From: SZUA-186 sp039714155
GTDB lineage: Bacteria; Pseudomonadota; Gammaproteobacteria; UBA9214
DNA length: 19,930 bases
Assembly: GCA_039714155.1 (NCBI GenBank)
Contig: JBDLJX010000048.1
Span: 1 to 19,930 of the forward strand
Direction of reading: 5' to 3'
Part shown: one piece after another, positions 9,001-15,726 of the stretch
How positions within the stretch are numbered: position 1 is the first letter of the stretch
Layout of the letters: every line of letters begins with the position of its first letter
Program-made: the position numbers and the translations under genes
Notes under the pieces: model-generated
Databases searched by the model: none
Told to the model about the DNA's origin: nothing
Seen by the model: the letters and a program-made list of their open reading frames with translations, nothing else

Positions 9001-11901
9001 GTGGCTTGTATGGTATCAGCACCATTGTACCGTGCATTGCATACGCTTTCCGGCAGTTCGGAATCGGCCGGGGTGTCTGCAATCAGTCACATATCAGGGG
9101 CACTCTATACCTGTATTGGTGAACTGGAAGAGCTTGGCAAGCCGGTAGCTGCCGACATACTGAACGTTCTGCATGATGGTGGTATTGCCATGGCTGAACT
9201 GGTTGCCCGTCTGCCGGACAAGTCATTTGATGCCGGCCGGGTGGATAACCTGCTTGCGCAGATCACTGCATTGACGCCACTGACGGAACCGGTGACGGCA
9301 GCGGCAACTGCGGACATTGAGATTCCGGATGTGGTTGATGAAAACAGTGACCCTGTTGATATTGAGGTGACTGCCGAATCGGAGGCAGTTGCCGATGCTG
9401 TCGATTCCGTGGCAGGGCAGGAAACAGGTGATACCCTTGCCGATATCGATCCTGAATTGCTTGAGAGCTTTATCGAGGAGGCGGCAGAGATCATCGATAG
9501 CAGTGAGACAACACTGCGTGCTTGGTCTGAATCTCCTGGTCAAGCCAATCTGATGGAGGAATTCCAGCGCCAGTTGCATACCCTGAAGGGTGGTGCGCGC
9601 ATGGTTGGTTTTATTGCCATCGGCAATTTGAGCCACAGTCTCGAATCACTGCTGGATCGTGTTGTCGATGGCCATGTTCCCGCCTCGGAAAAAATGTTTG
9701 GTCTGCTGCAGGATGCGCATGACCGCCTGGCGGTCATGCTGGACCAGGTGCGAGAGCATCAATTGCCGGAAGCGGTTGAGGCACTCGAAACCAGGCTTGA
9801 CCAGCATGGAACGGAGATGCAGGACCCGGTGGAGGCAACAACGGATATAACCGAAGTTGTGGATACAGAGGCCGTTGCGGAAGCCGGTGAGTCAGTCGTT
9901 GTGGATACAGAGGCCGTTGCGGAAGCTGATGTGCCGGTGGTTGAGGAACCGGCGGCTGCGGTTGTTGGCAAGGATGACAAGGTCGCCGTGATGCTCACGG
10001 TGCCGGCCGAACCACCCCGGGAGAGTGTAGTTATGCCGCACCGGGTCGAACGTCGCAAGCAATCACGCGTCCGTGGTGACCAGGTCCGTGTACAGTCGGA
10101 AGTGCTTGATAATCTGGTTAACAATGCCGGTGAAATCAATATTTATCGTTCACGTCTGGAACAGCAGATCAATGTTTACCGTTTCAACCTGGCAGAGCTG
10201 GACCAGACGATTAATCGTCTGCGTGACCAGCTGCGGCAGATGGAGATCGAAACCGAGACCCAGATACTGTTCCGCCACGAGCAGGATGCCGGCGACCGGA
10301 ACAAGGAATTTGATCCGCTGGAAATGGATCGTTATTCCAACCTGCAGCAGTTGTCGCGGTCGTTGATCGAGAGTATCAGCGATTTGCACAGTATCCAGGA
10401 AATGCTCGACAGCACCACACGTGAATCGGAAACCCTGCTGTTGCAGCAGTCGCGTGTCAGTACCGACTTGCAGGAAGGCCTGTTGCATACACGCATGGTC
10501 CCGTTTGCGAGTCTCGCGCCGCGCCTGCGCCGTATTGTGCGCCAGTCCGCCAGTGAGCTTGGCAAGAATGCAGAACTCAGTCTGGATGGTGCCGACGGTG
10601 AGATGGACCGCACGGTCATCGAACGTATCATCGCCCCGCTGGAGCACATGCTGCGTAATGCCGTGGCGCATGGCATCGAAAAGAGCCCGCGTCGCAAACA
10701 GCTCGGCAAGCCGTCAGTTGGCACCGTCATGATTGCCTTTCACAGGGAAGGCCCGGAAATCGTGCTGCAGATCAGTGATGATGGTGGCGGTGTCGATCTT
10801 GAGGCAGTGCGGGCGCGGGCGCTGGAGCGGGGCATGATTGACCCGGACACAGATTATCCTGACGGTGAGGTCATGCAGCTTATCCTGCAGACCGGCTTCA
10901 GTACTGCCAGTGAGGTGACACAGCTCACCGGCCGTGGTGTTGGTATGGATGTCGTTAACAGTGAGGTCAAGCAGCTGGGTGGCTCGCTGCATATTGACTC
11001 GAAGACCGGCAAGGGCACTGTCTTCACGGTACGACTGCCCTATACGCTGGCGATCAACCAGGCTCTGCTGGTGCAGGCCGGTGACGATCCCTTCTGCCTG
11101 CCGCTCGGTGGTATCGAAAGTGTTGTGCGGGTTGATCGCGAGGCATTGCTCAAGTGCTATGCATCCGATGAATGCGTACTTGAATATGGCGGCAACAACT
11201 ATCAGCTCAAGCATCTTGGTGGCCTGCTGGGTACCGGTGATCTGGATACCGATACCACTGCTGGCAGTGCGCCGGTACTGTTGGCGCGTGTTGGTGAAAC
11301 ACGCGTTGCCCTGCAGGTCGAGGCGATGATCGGTAATCGTGAAATTGTCGTCAAGCCGCTCGGTGCGCAGCTCAGCAGTGTTACCGGCGTATCGGGCGCC
11401 ACGATTCTTGGTGATGGTCGCGTGGTAATGATCCTCGACTTGCCGGCAATCGTGCGCATGGGTGGCAAGCGTGGCCAGGCCGTTGATCAGCGTAGCAGGC
11501 AGCAGAAGGGCAAACTTGTGGTCATGGTTGTTGATGACTCGATCACCGTCCGCAAGGTTACTACCCGACTCCTCGAGCGTCGTGGCTTTGAGGTCATCAC
11601 CGCGAAAGATGGTGTTGATGCCATGGGTGTGCTGCAGGACAGCATACCGGACATGATGCTGCTCGATATCGAAATGCCGCGTATGGATGGTTTTGAGCTT
11701 GCAACACATATGCGCAATGATGAACGCCTGCGCCATATCCCGATTACCATGATCACTTCACGTGCCGGTGACAAGCATCGTGAGCGTGCAGCAGAGATCG
11801 GTGTAAATCATTACCTCGGCAAGCCGTACCAGGAACACGAACTGCTTGGAACAGTCAATCAATTGGTTGGCATGTCGGATGATATGCCAGCCACCGGCTA
11901 G
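6073..11901 (+). CDS. chpA: Hybrid chemotaxis histidine kinase ChpA (multi-HPt CheA with receiver)
   Basis: ChpA is the kinase of the twitching system: it autophosphorylates and feeds PilG and PilH. The start at 6073 (MNEAIDFSALNWVRQEL) has AGGGA six bases upstream; an in-frame ATG at 6040 has none. The protein is 1942 residues, shorter than the roughly 2470 of P. aeruginosa ChpA. Seven HPt-like modules occur: His49 (HEARGPLRMVE), Gln345 and Asn463 (degenerate), then His638, His816, His990 and His1169 (HTLKGSG-like motifs). An acidic Ala/Val/Glu-rich linker follows (to about 1330), then the dimerisation helices. The ATPase has N1529 (N box), D1569-D1570-GGG and GRGVGMD (1620-1626). A CheW domain spans about 1660-1800. 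The C-terminal receiver has Asp1821-Asp1822, phospho-acceptor Asp1865 and Lys1917. Many in-frame shadow frames lie inside. Confidence 0.96.
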   Translation: MNEAIDFSALNWVRQELGETLKQGRQFLEEYAEGDGNADSLHNCMARLHEARGPLRMVELHGADLLAAEMEEVVNDLIHKRIAEPAAAQEVLMQAFLQLPDYLSRLKSGEPGKPDVLLPSINALRAARESEPLAASVLFNPDLTLPLPASAFTPGTAADVQLLAKAQRPVCQAGMLQWYRGDEGNSGLQEMHAVLSGLQEASDDEKLARLWWLGAGFVEALMHGTLETTIRTKQLFGQVDRQIKQLIDSGETVFSELVPDALLKELLFTISGADDMSGRIGEIRHSYHMQSTDAGSVAGCSAELLATVSATAIEELTHISEKLDIFIRTGMQDMADLEPLAEQLQSLSNSVAMIGLDEAGQTLSDDARCVREICEQGQSSDETGLMSVASGMIEVQAALTALRDGKATAVQADADGTHGYTEGLDAVVREVVSDMAAAREHINDYLRQPENAAVLHDVLALLNQVSGGLRLAGQEEVASLVASIDDYVAHHLVNKPAVPGSEMLDTLADAICSIEFYVEELNENRLYGDTVLEVARNSVAKLDEMNARPADAAATAVVDVVDESPAETSEAPATNAVQNPSTVISGLQIVAADADPEILEIFIEEAAGELAGLAGHISRWQVDLENRDTLEAIRRSFHTLKGSGRMVGVLALGEFSWELENLLNRVLDGTIPADAQLAALYGEASTPLSELLAQVRDGSPVQTDVDGMVTRLHAFTTSPVAEVMAQPEPVAESVTVAAETGVQEPPVAGTVNAGADNTNPAMGELPALAADADPEIVEIFMEEAWEAHASIAELLLAWVASPENNEALEAIRRSFHTLKGSGRMAGAMRVGEFSWSIEDLLNRVIDDSVSITDGLVSMVGGITGPLAELLQQVDNGPEPQTDIGMWMNVAASLARGEHASIDDVSDIVDAGLQPSQKVGETVDVGEVAEPDTVVVDEVVAGEMPAQEQGLLDIFCRECGEQLEVIATFFDDCVQSEVACMVSAPLYRALHTLSGSSESAGVSAISHISGALYTCIGELEELGKPVAADILNVLHDGGIAMAELVARLPDKSFDAGRVDNLLAQITALTPLTEPVTAAATADIEIPDVVDENSDPVDIEVTAESEAVADAVDSVAGQETGDTLADIDPELLESFIEEAAEIIDSSETTLRAWSESPGQANLMEEFQRQLHTLKGGARMVGFIAIGNLSHSLESLLDRVVDGHVPASEKMFGLLQDAHDRLAVMLDQVREHQLPEAVEALETRLDQHGTEMQDPVEATTDITEVVDTEAVAEAGESVVVDTEAVAEADVPVVEEPAAAVVGKDDKVAVMLTVPAEPPRESVVMPHRVERRKQSRVRGDQVRVQSEVLDNLVNNAGEINIYRSRLEQQINVYRFNLAELDQTINRLRDQLRQMEIETETQILFRHEQDAGDRNKEFDPLEMDRYSNLQQLSRSLIESISDLHSIQEMLDSTTRESETLLLQQSRVSTDLQEGLLHTRMVPFASLAPRLRRIVRQSASELGKNAELSLDGADGEMDRTVIERIIAPLEHMLRNAVAHGIEKSPRRKQLGKPSVGTVMIAFHREGPEIVLQISDDGGGVDLEAVRARALERGMIDPDTDYPDGEVMQLILQTGFSTASEVTQLTGRGVGMDVVNSEVKQLGGSLHIDSKTGKGTVFTVRLPYTLAINQALLVQAGDDPFCLPLGGIESVVRVDREALLKCYASDECVLEYGGNNYQLKHLGGLLGTGDLDTDTTAGSAPVLLARVGETRVALQVEAMIGNREIVVKPLGAQLSSVTGVSGATILGDGRVVMILDLPAIVRMGGKRGQAVDQRSRQQKGKLVVMVVDDSITVRKVTTRLLERRGFEVITAKDGVDAMGVLQDSIPDMMLLDIEMPRMDGFELATHMRNDERLRHIPITMITSRAGDKHRERAAEIGVNHYLGKPYQEHELLGTVNQLVGMSDDMPATG
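7960..8545 (+). repeat. Pair of near-identical HPt-coding segments within chpA
   Basis: The DNA around the His638 and His816 codons is repeated with a 534-base offset. Over 7960-8011 versus 8494-8545, 48 of 52 bases are identical. The flanking sequences diverge more, although the whole domains (from the DADPE(I)(L/V)EIF motif on) are clearly paralogous at protein level. This indicates internal duplication of an HPt module, with the phosphorylation-site core kept by selection or gene conversion. Confidence 0.7.
9856..9926 (+). repeat. Direct repeat in the chpA acidic linker (42-base period)
   Basis: A 29-base segment at 9856-9884 recurs exactly at 9898-9926. The 42-base period keeps the reading frame and gives two copies of VVDTEAVAEA in the linker between the last HPt module and the kinase core. 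The perfect identity, with more divergent sequence around it, suggests a recent tandem duplication that lengthened the flexible linker by 14 residues. Confidence 0.85.
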
Positions 11902-11927
11902 CCCGCTGCAGAAAAGAGGATAGTTGA

Positions 11928-12392
11928 ATGAGTGACGTTAACGGACGGGTTCGCAGTCTCTGGATACCGCTGCGGGATATAAACATGCTGCTGCCACATG
12001 CTGCGGTTGCGGAAATCGGTAACTTCCGTGTCCCTGACAGTCAGGACGATTCGCCCGACTGGCTGCTGGGTAATATTCACTGGCGCGGTATGTCGATTCC
12101 TGTGATATCGCTGGAAACACTGTGCGCTGAAAGTGCTCCGGTGAACCTGGTGTATTCGCGGCTGTTGATTATCAACTCTGTACATACAGGCAGCAGTGTA
12201 CCCTTTTATGCTGTCGTGACAGCCGGACTGCCGCGGCCCATGCCATTTGATAATTCTGTGGTGGCCGGTGCTGAGGAATGTAGCCACGAGGCGCTGAAGT
12301 GCCGCGTGCAGGTTGATGATGAGCTGGCGATTATCCCGGACCTGGATTATCTGCAGGCGCTACTCGAGCAGCATGTCGACCAGGCTGCCTGA
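11928..12392 (+). CDS. chpC: CheW-like protein ChpC
   Basis: The 154-residue product is a short, diverged CheW-domain protein. It begins MSDVNGRVRSLWIPLRDINMLLP, has the adaptor-like stretch PDWLLGNIHWRGMSIPVISLE (about 44-64, in which HWRG takes the place of the NVRG turn of PilI), and ends with a short helix. It lies 26 bases after chpA with GAGGA at 11916-11920, seven bases before the ATG. Position and fold fit ChpC, the second adaptor of the Pil-Chp system, which in Pseudomonas links other receptors to ChpA. The name rests mainly on gene order; the sequence alone supports only a CheW-like protein. The chpB methylesterase that separates chpA and chpC in Pseudomonas is missing. It converges on rsmE with a six-base gap. 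Confidence 0.8.
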   Translation: MSDVNGRVRSLWIPLRDINMLLPHAAVAEIGNFRVPDSQDDSPDWLLGNIHWRGMSIPVISLETLCAESAPVNLVYSRLLIINSVHTGSSVPFYAVVTAGLPRPMPFDNSVVAGAEECSHEALKCRVQVDDELAIIPDLDYLQALLEQHVDQAA

Positions 12393-12398
12393 CTGGAT

Positions 12399-13133
12399 TC
12401 AGCTGAAATCACCCCATAAGATTTGCATGCCGGACAGTGCGGCAAGTGCGGCGGTTTCCGTTCTGAGAATGCGTTGACCGAGCCGGATACCCCGGAACCC
12501 CGAGCCTGTTGCCTGTAATTGTTCTTCTGAATTCATGCCGCCTTCGGGGCCGACCAGTAAAACGATATTCCCCCCGGGCGGCTCCAGATCCTGCAATGTG
12601 AACTCACTGCCCGGCTGTAGCATCAGTCGCAGACAGTCATCTGTTTGCATGGTCACCCAGTTTCGGTAGTCAACCGGGTCCTGCATGACAGACAGCATCG
12701 CCCGCCCGCACTGTTCACAGGCACTGACAACAACACCCTGCCAGTGTTGCCGGCGTTTATCCAGTCGATCACCCGTTAGATGTATCTGGCTGCGCTGCAT
12801 CCATAATGGCTGGATGGTATTGACGCCCAGCTCAACAGCCTTTTGCAGGATAAGGTCCATGCGGTCGTTACGGGCTATCCCCTGCGCCAGGGTGATGTCC
12901 AGGGCAGGTTCGGCAGTTGTTGCCACGGGGGTGTTGATGGCGAGTGTGATTTCCGCGCGGCCAGTGTCCTGCAGACTTGCCATGTATTCATTGCCCTTGC
13001 CGTCAAAGACCAGCAATTCAGCGCCGGTGCGCAGCCGCAACACGTTTTTTACATGATGCGCAGGCGGGCCATCAACGCTGAGTGTATTGCCGGCGGCAAG
13101 ATCCTGCGGGATGTATATGCGGTGGATGCGCAT
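12399..13133 (-). CDS. rsmE: 16S rRNA m3U1498 methyltransferase
   Basis: RsmE is a SPOUT-class methyltransferase that uses SAM to methylate N3 of U1498 in the 30S subunit. The 244-residue product has an N-terminal PUA-like domain (HHVKNVLRLRTGAELLVFDG, about 26-45) and the C-terminal trefoil knot. The knot shows VGPEGGMNSEE (194-204) and RLGQRILRTETAALAAL (217-233), the SAM-binding motifs of the family. The start ATG at 13133 gives the expected MRIHRIY beginning; no strong ribosome site precedes it. It lies 69 bases after metF on the same strand, so it may be cotranscribed with the SAM-cycle genes that supply its cofactor. A short perfect palindrome TTCAGCTGAA (12398-12407) spans its stop codon; no terminator is evident. 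Confidence 0.95.
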   Translation of the reverse strand: MRIHRIYIPQDLAAGNTLSVDGPPAHHVKNVLRLRTGAELLVFDGKGNEYMASLQDTGRAEITLAINTPVATTAEPALDITLAQGIARNDRMDLILQKAVELGVNTIQPLWMQRSQIHLTGDRLDKRRQHWQGVVVSACEQCGRAMLSVMQDPVDYRNWVTMQTDDCLRLMLQPGSEFTLQDLEPPGGNIVLLVGPEGGMNSEEQLQATGSGFRGIRLGQRILRTETAALAALSGMQILWGDFS

Positions 13134-13202
13134 GAGAATTATCAGCGGTATTACCTGGCGAAAGGCGGCAGGCCTGAGAGTATAGGTGACGAGTTGGACC
13201 GA

Positions 13203-14078
13203 TTAAGCCTTGCCAGTCTCCAGTCTCCAGCCTTCAGCCTTCAGCCCCAGGTTCTTCCAGATCGCAATCGACGGCTCTGCCTTGTTCAGGGTGTAGAAAT
13301 GCAGGCCGGGCACACCCTGTTCCAGCAGGCGTGTGCACAGGGCGGTGACCACATCTTCACCAAAGGCGCGAATGGACGCCAGGTCTTCACCGCAGGCCTC
13401 CAGTCGTTTGCGGATCCAGCGCGGGATCTCGGCACCGCAATTGTCGGAGAAGCGTGCCAGCTGGTGATAGTTGGTAATTGGCATGATGCCGGGTACGATG
13501 GGGATGTCGATGCCGGCGGCCTCGCAGTGGTCGGTAAACCTGAAATAAGCATCCGCATTGTAGAAGTACTGGGTGATGGCGCTGTTGGCGCCGGCTTCGA
13601 CCTTGCGCTGGAAGTTGGCAAAGTCGCGGTCCGGGCTGGTCGCCTGCGGGTGATACTCGGGATAGGCCGCCACCTCGATATGGAAATGGTCACCGGTTTC
13701 CTCGCGGATGAAGGTGACCAGTTCATTCGCGTACCGGAATTCACCGGCTTCCATCGTTCCCGAGGGGATGTCCCCGCGCAGCGCCACCATGTGCCTGATG
13801 CCTTCATCCCGGTAGGCGTTGAGTATTCCGCGGATATTTTCCCGTGTCGAGTTGATGCAGGACAGGTGCGGTGCGACCTCGATACCGGATTTCTCCTGGA
13901 TATCGATAACCGTCTCAAAGGTCCGGTCGCGGGTCGACCCGCCAGCCCCGAAAGTCACCGAAAAGAAACGCGGCTGCAGTTCGGCCAGTGCGAGGCTGGT
14001 GTTCTCGAGTTTCACCATACCCTCGGGTGTCTTGGGCGGGAAGAACTCGAAGCTGTAGATCGGAGTGTTTGTTTTCAT
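13203..14078 (-). CDS. metF: 5,10-methylenetetrahydrofolate reductase
   Basis: MetF is a FAD enzyme that reduces methylene-tetrahydrofolate to methyl-tetrahydrofolate, the methyl donor for methionine synthesis. The 291-residue TIM-barrel product has SFEFFPPKT with catalytic Glu11, VTFGAGGST (41-49), ALRGDIP with Asp103 (99-105) and ITQYFYNAD (168-176). The conserved body ends near FYTLNKAEPSIAIWKNLGL. The last residues, KAEGWRLETGKA, are encoded by a heptamer repeat array and look like an added tail. The ATG at 14078 has no Shine-Dalgarno. Instead, a copy of a 13-base repeat lies three bases upstream of it, suggesting the native leader was replaced. It lies between ahcY (208 bases away) and rsmE, in the SAM-cycle cluster. 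Confidence 0.95.
   Translation of the reverse strand: MKTNTPIYSFEFFPPKTPEGMVKLENTSLALAELQPRFFSVTFGAGGSTRDRTFETVIDIQEKSGIEVAPHLSCINSTRENIRGILNAYRDEGIRHMVALRGDIPSGTMEAGEFRYANELVTFIREETGDHFHIEVAAYPEYHPQATSPDRDFANFQRKVEAGANSAITQYFYNADAYFRFTDHCEAAGIDIPIVPGIMPITNYHQLARFSDNCGAEIPRWIRKRLEACGEDLASIRAFGEDVVTALCTRLLEQGVPGLHFYTLNKAEPSIAIWKNLGLKAEGWRLETGKA
13214..13248. repeat. Heptamer tandem array (five units) at the 3' end of metF
   Basis: On the plus strand five consecutive seven-base units read CAGTCTC, CAGTCTC, CAGCCTT, CAGCCTT and CAGCCCC. They overlap the last codons of metF. Seven is not a multiple of three, so gain or loss of one unit would change the MetF C-terminus and its stop position. This is a short tandem repeat of the slipped-strand type. 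Confidence 0.9.
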
Positions 14079-14081
14079 CAG

Positions 14082-14249
14082 GGTTCAGAGATGAATGGCG
14101 CTTACCTGAAAACCTGGCCACAGAAGCACACGGAAGGACACGGAAATATTTTCAGCAAGGTATTTATTCTTCCGTGTGCGTCCGTGGCCAATTGGGCTTT
14201 TATTAAGAGTGGTATCACTTAAGCTAAGTGTTATTCGGTTCAGAGATGA
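14082..14249. repeat. Composite intergenic repeat between ahcY and metF
   Basis: A 22-base inverted repeat pairs 14115-14136 with 14169-14190 with two mismatches and a 32-base loop. It is bracketed by a 13-base direct repeat, GGTTCAGAGATGA, at 14082-14094 and 14237-14249. The left arm also contains a tandem ACACGGAA pair. Beyond the right copy, 14255-14277 reads a CTCTGCGTCCCTGCGGCGAG motif. The look is of a dispersed, REP-like or miniature-element family rather than a unique sequence. On the minus strand it lies in the ahcY-metF spacer. It lacks a clean U-tract, so I do not call it a terminator. Confidence 0.65.
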
Positions 14250-14286
14250 TATTTGTTCTCTGCGTCCCTGCGGCGAGAAGATATGC

Positions 14287-15705
14287 TCAGTAGCGGTAAT
14301 AGTCCGGCTTGTATGGCCCTTCGACCGGCACGCCGATGTAATCGGCCTGTTCTTGCGACAGTGTCGTCAGGTTGACGCCGATTTTTCCGAGATGCAAACG
14401 GGCAACTTCTTCGTCCAGTTTTTTCGGCAACGTGTAGACCTCGTTTTTATACTGGTCGCCGCGGTTCCACAGTTCCATTTGCGCCAGCGTCTGGTTGGTG
14501 AAGCTGTTGGACATAACGAAACTCGGGTGCCCGGTGGCGCAGCCCAGGTTGACGAGGCGGCCTTCTGCAAGCAGGATGATGCGCTTGCCATCCGGAAAGA
14601 TGATGTGGTCCACCTGCGGCTTGATGTTTTCCCACTGGTACTTTTTCACGCCGGCAACATCGATTTCGTTATCAAAGTGGCCGATATTGCAGACAATCGC
14701 CTGGTCTTTCATGGCAGCCATGTGATCGTGCCTGATGACATGGTAGTTGCCGGTTGCGGTCACAAAGATATCAGCCTTGTCGGCGGCCTCTTCCACGGTG
14801 ACAACACGGTAACCTTCCATGGCAGCCTGCAATGCGCAAATGGGATCGATCTCTGTGACCCACACGGAACAGCCAAGCCCCTTAAGTGACTGGGCGCAGC
14901 CCTTGCCGACATCACCATAGCCGATGACCAGGGCGGTCTTGCCGGCGATCATGACATCCGTTGCGCGCTTGATGCCGTCTACCAGTGACTCGCGGCAGCC
15001 ATACAGGTTGTCAAACTTGCTCTTGGTGACCGAGTCATTGACATTGATCGCCGGAAACGGCAGTTCGCCACGTTCCTGCATCTGGTACAGGCGGTGTACG
15101 CCGGTCGTGGTTTCCTCGGTAACACCCTGGATGTTCTTGAGGATATTCGAGTACCAGCCGGGTTGCCCGGCAAGGCGTGCCTTGATGGAGTTGAACAGTG
15201 ATATCTCTTCCTCGCTGGACGGATTGTCGAGCACCGCCGGGTCATTCTCGGCCCTGGTCCCCAGCATGATAAGCATGGTCGCATCACCACCGTCATCGAG
15301 GATCATGTTCGGGGTGCCGCCATCGTGCCACTCCATGATGCGGTGCGTGTACTGCCAGTAATCATCCAGTGACTCGCCCTTCCAGGCATACACAGGTATA
15401 CCGTCTGCGGCAATGGCAGCGGCGGCATGGTCCTGGGTCGAGTAAATGTTGCAGGATGCCCAGCGCACTTCGGCACCGAGTTCCACCAGCGTTTCAATCA
15501 ATACTGCGGTCTGGATGGTCATGTGCAGGCTGCCGGCAATTCGCGCACCCGTTAACGGTTTGTCGCTGCCGTATTTTTTGCGCAAGGCAACCAGACCGGG
15601 CATTTCGGTCTCGGCGATGGCGATTTCCTTGCGGCCCCAGTCCTTCAGGCTGATGTCGGCGACCTTGTAATCAGTTGCCAGGTTTTCTGCGGTTTGTGAA
15701 CTCAT
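14287..15705 (-). CDS. ahcY: S-adenosylhomocysteinase
   Basis: AhcY is an NAD-dependent cytoplasmic enzyme that splits S-adenosylhomocysteine to adenosine and homocysteine. It relieves product inhibition of methyltransferases. The 472-residue product is the long bacterial/plant form with an extra segment of about 40 residues (roughly 150-190, PAVLDNPSSEEEISLF region). Substrate residues include His61 (AGSLHMTIQTAVLIETL). The NAD fold has GYGDVGKGCA (262-271). The C-terminus KPDYYRY is canonical. It starts 21 bases after metK with a weak AGAGA upstream, so it is cotranscribed with metK. That spacer is too short for a SAH riboswitch, and I saw none elsewhere nearby. Confidence 0.98.
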   Translation of the reverse strand: MSSQTAENLATDYKVADISLKDWGRKEIAIAETEMPGLVALRKKYGSDKPLTGARIAGSLHMTIQTAVLIETLVELGAEVRWASCNIYSTQDHAAAAIAADGIPVYAWKGESLDDYWQYTHRIMEWHDGGTPNMILDDGGDATMLIMLGTRAENDPAVLDNPSSEEEISLFNSIKARLAGQPGWYSNILKNIQGVTEETTTGVHRLYQMQERGELPFPAINVNDSVTKSKFDNLYGCRESLVDGIKRATDVMIAGKTALVIGYGDVGKGCAQSLKGLGCSVWVTEIDPICALQAAMEGYRVVTVEEAADKADIFVTATGNYHVIRHDHMAAMKDQAIVCNIGHFDNEIDVAGVKKYQWENIKPQVDHIIFPDGKRIILLAEGRLVNLGCATGHPSFVMSNSFTNQTLAQMELWNRGDQYKNEVYTLPKKLDEEVARLHLGKIGVNLTTLSQEQADYIGVPVEGPYKPDYYRY

Positions 15706-15726
15706 CTTATGTTTCTCTGAATTAAA

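Noticed and set aside
10714..11736. A 340-codon minus-strand open frame inside chpA
   Set aside because: It lies fully antisense to the conserved kinase, CheW and receiver domains and has no family features.
12393..12410. Bidirectional terminator between chpC and rsmE
   Set aside because: Only a ten-base palindrome (TTCAGCTGAA) is present, partly within rsmE, with no GC-rich stem or T-run.
12843..14222. A 459-codon plus-strand open frame opposite rsmE and metF
   Set aside because: It is the antisense of two well-defined genes, has no recognisable motifs, and its composition reflects the complementary codons.
15706..15726. Possible SAH riboswitch before ahcY
   Set aside because: The metK-ahcY gap is only 21 bases, too short for the structure.
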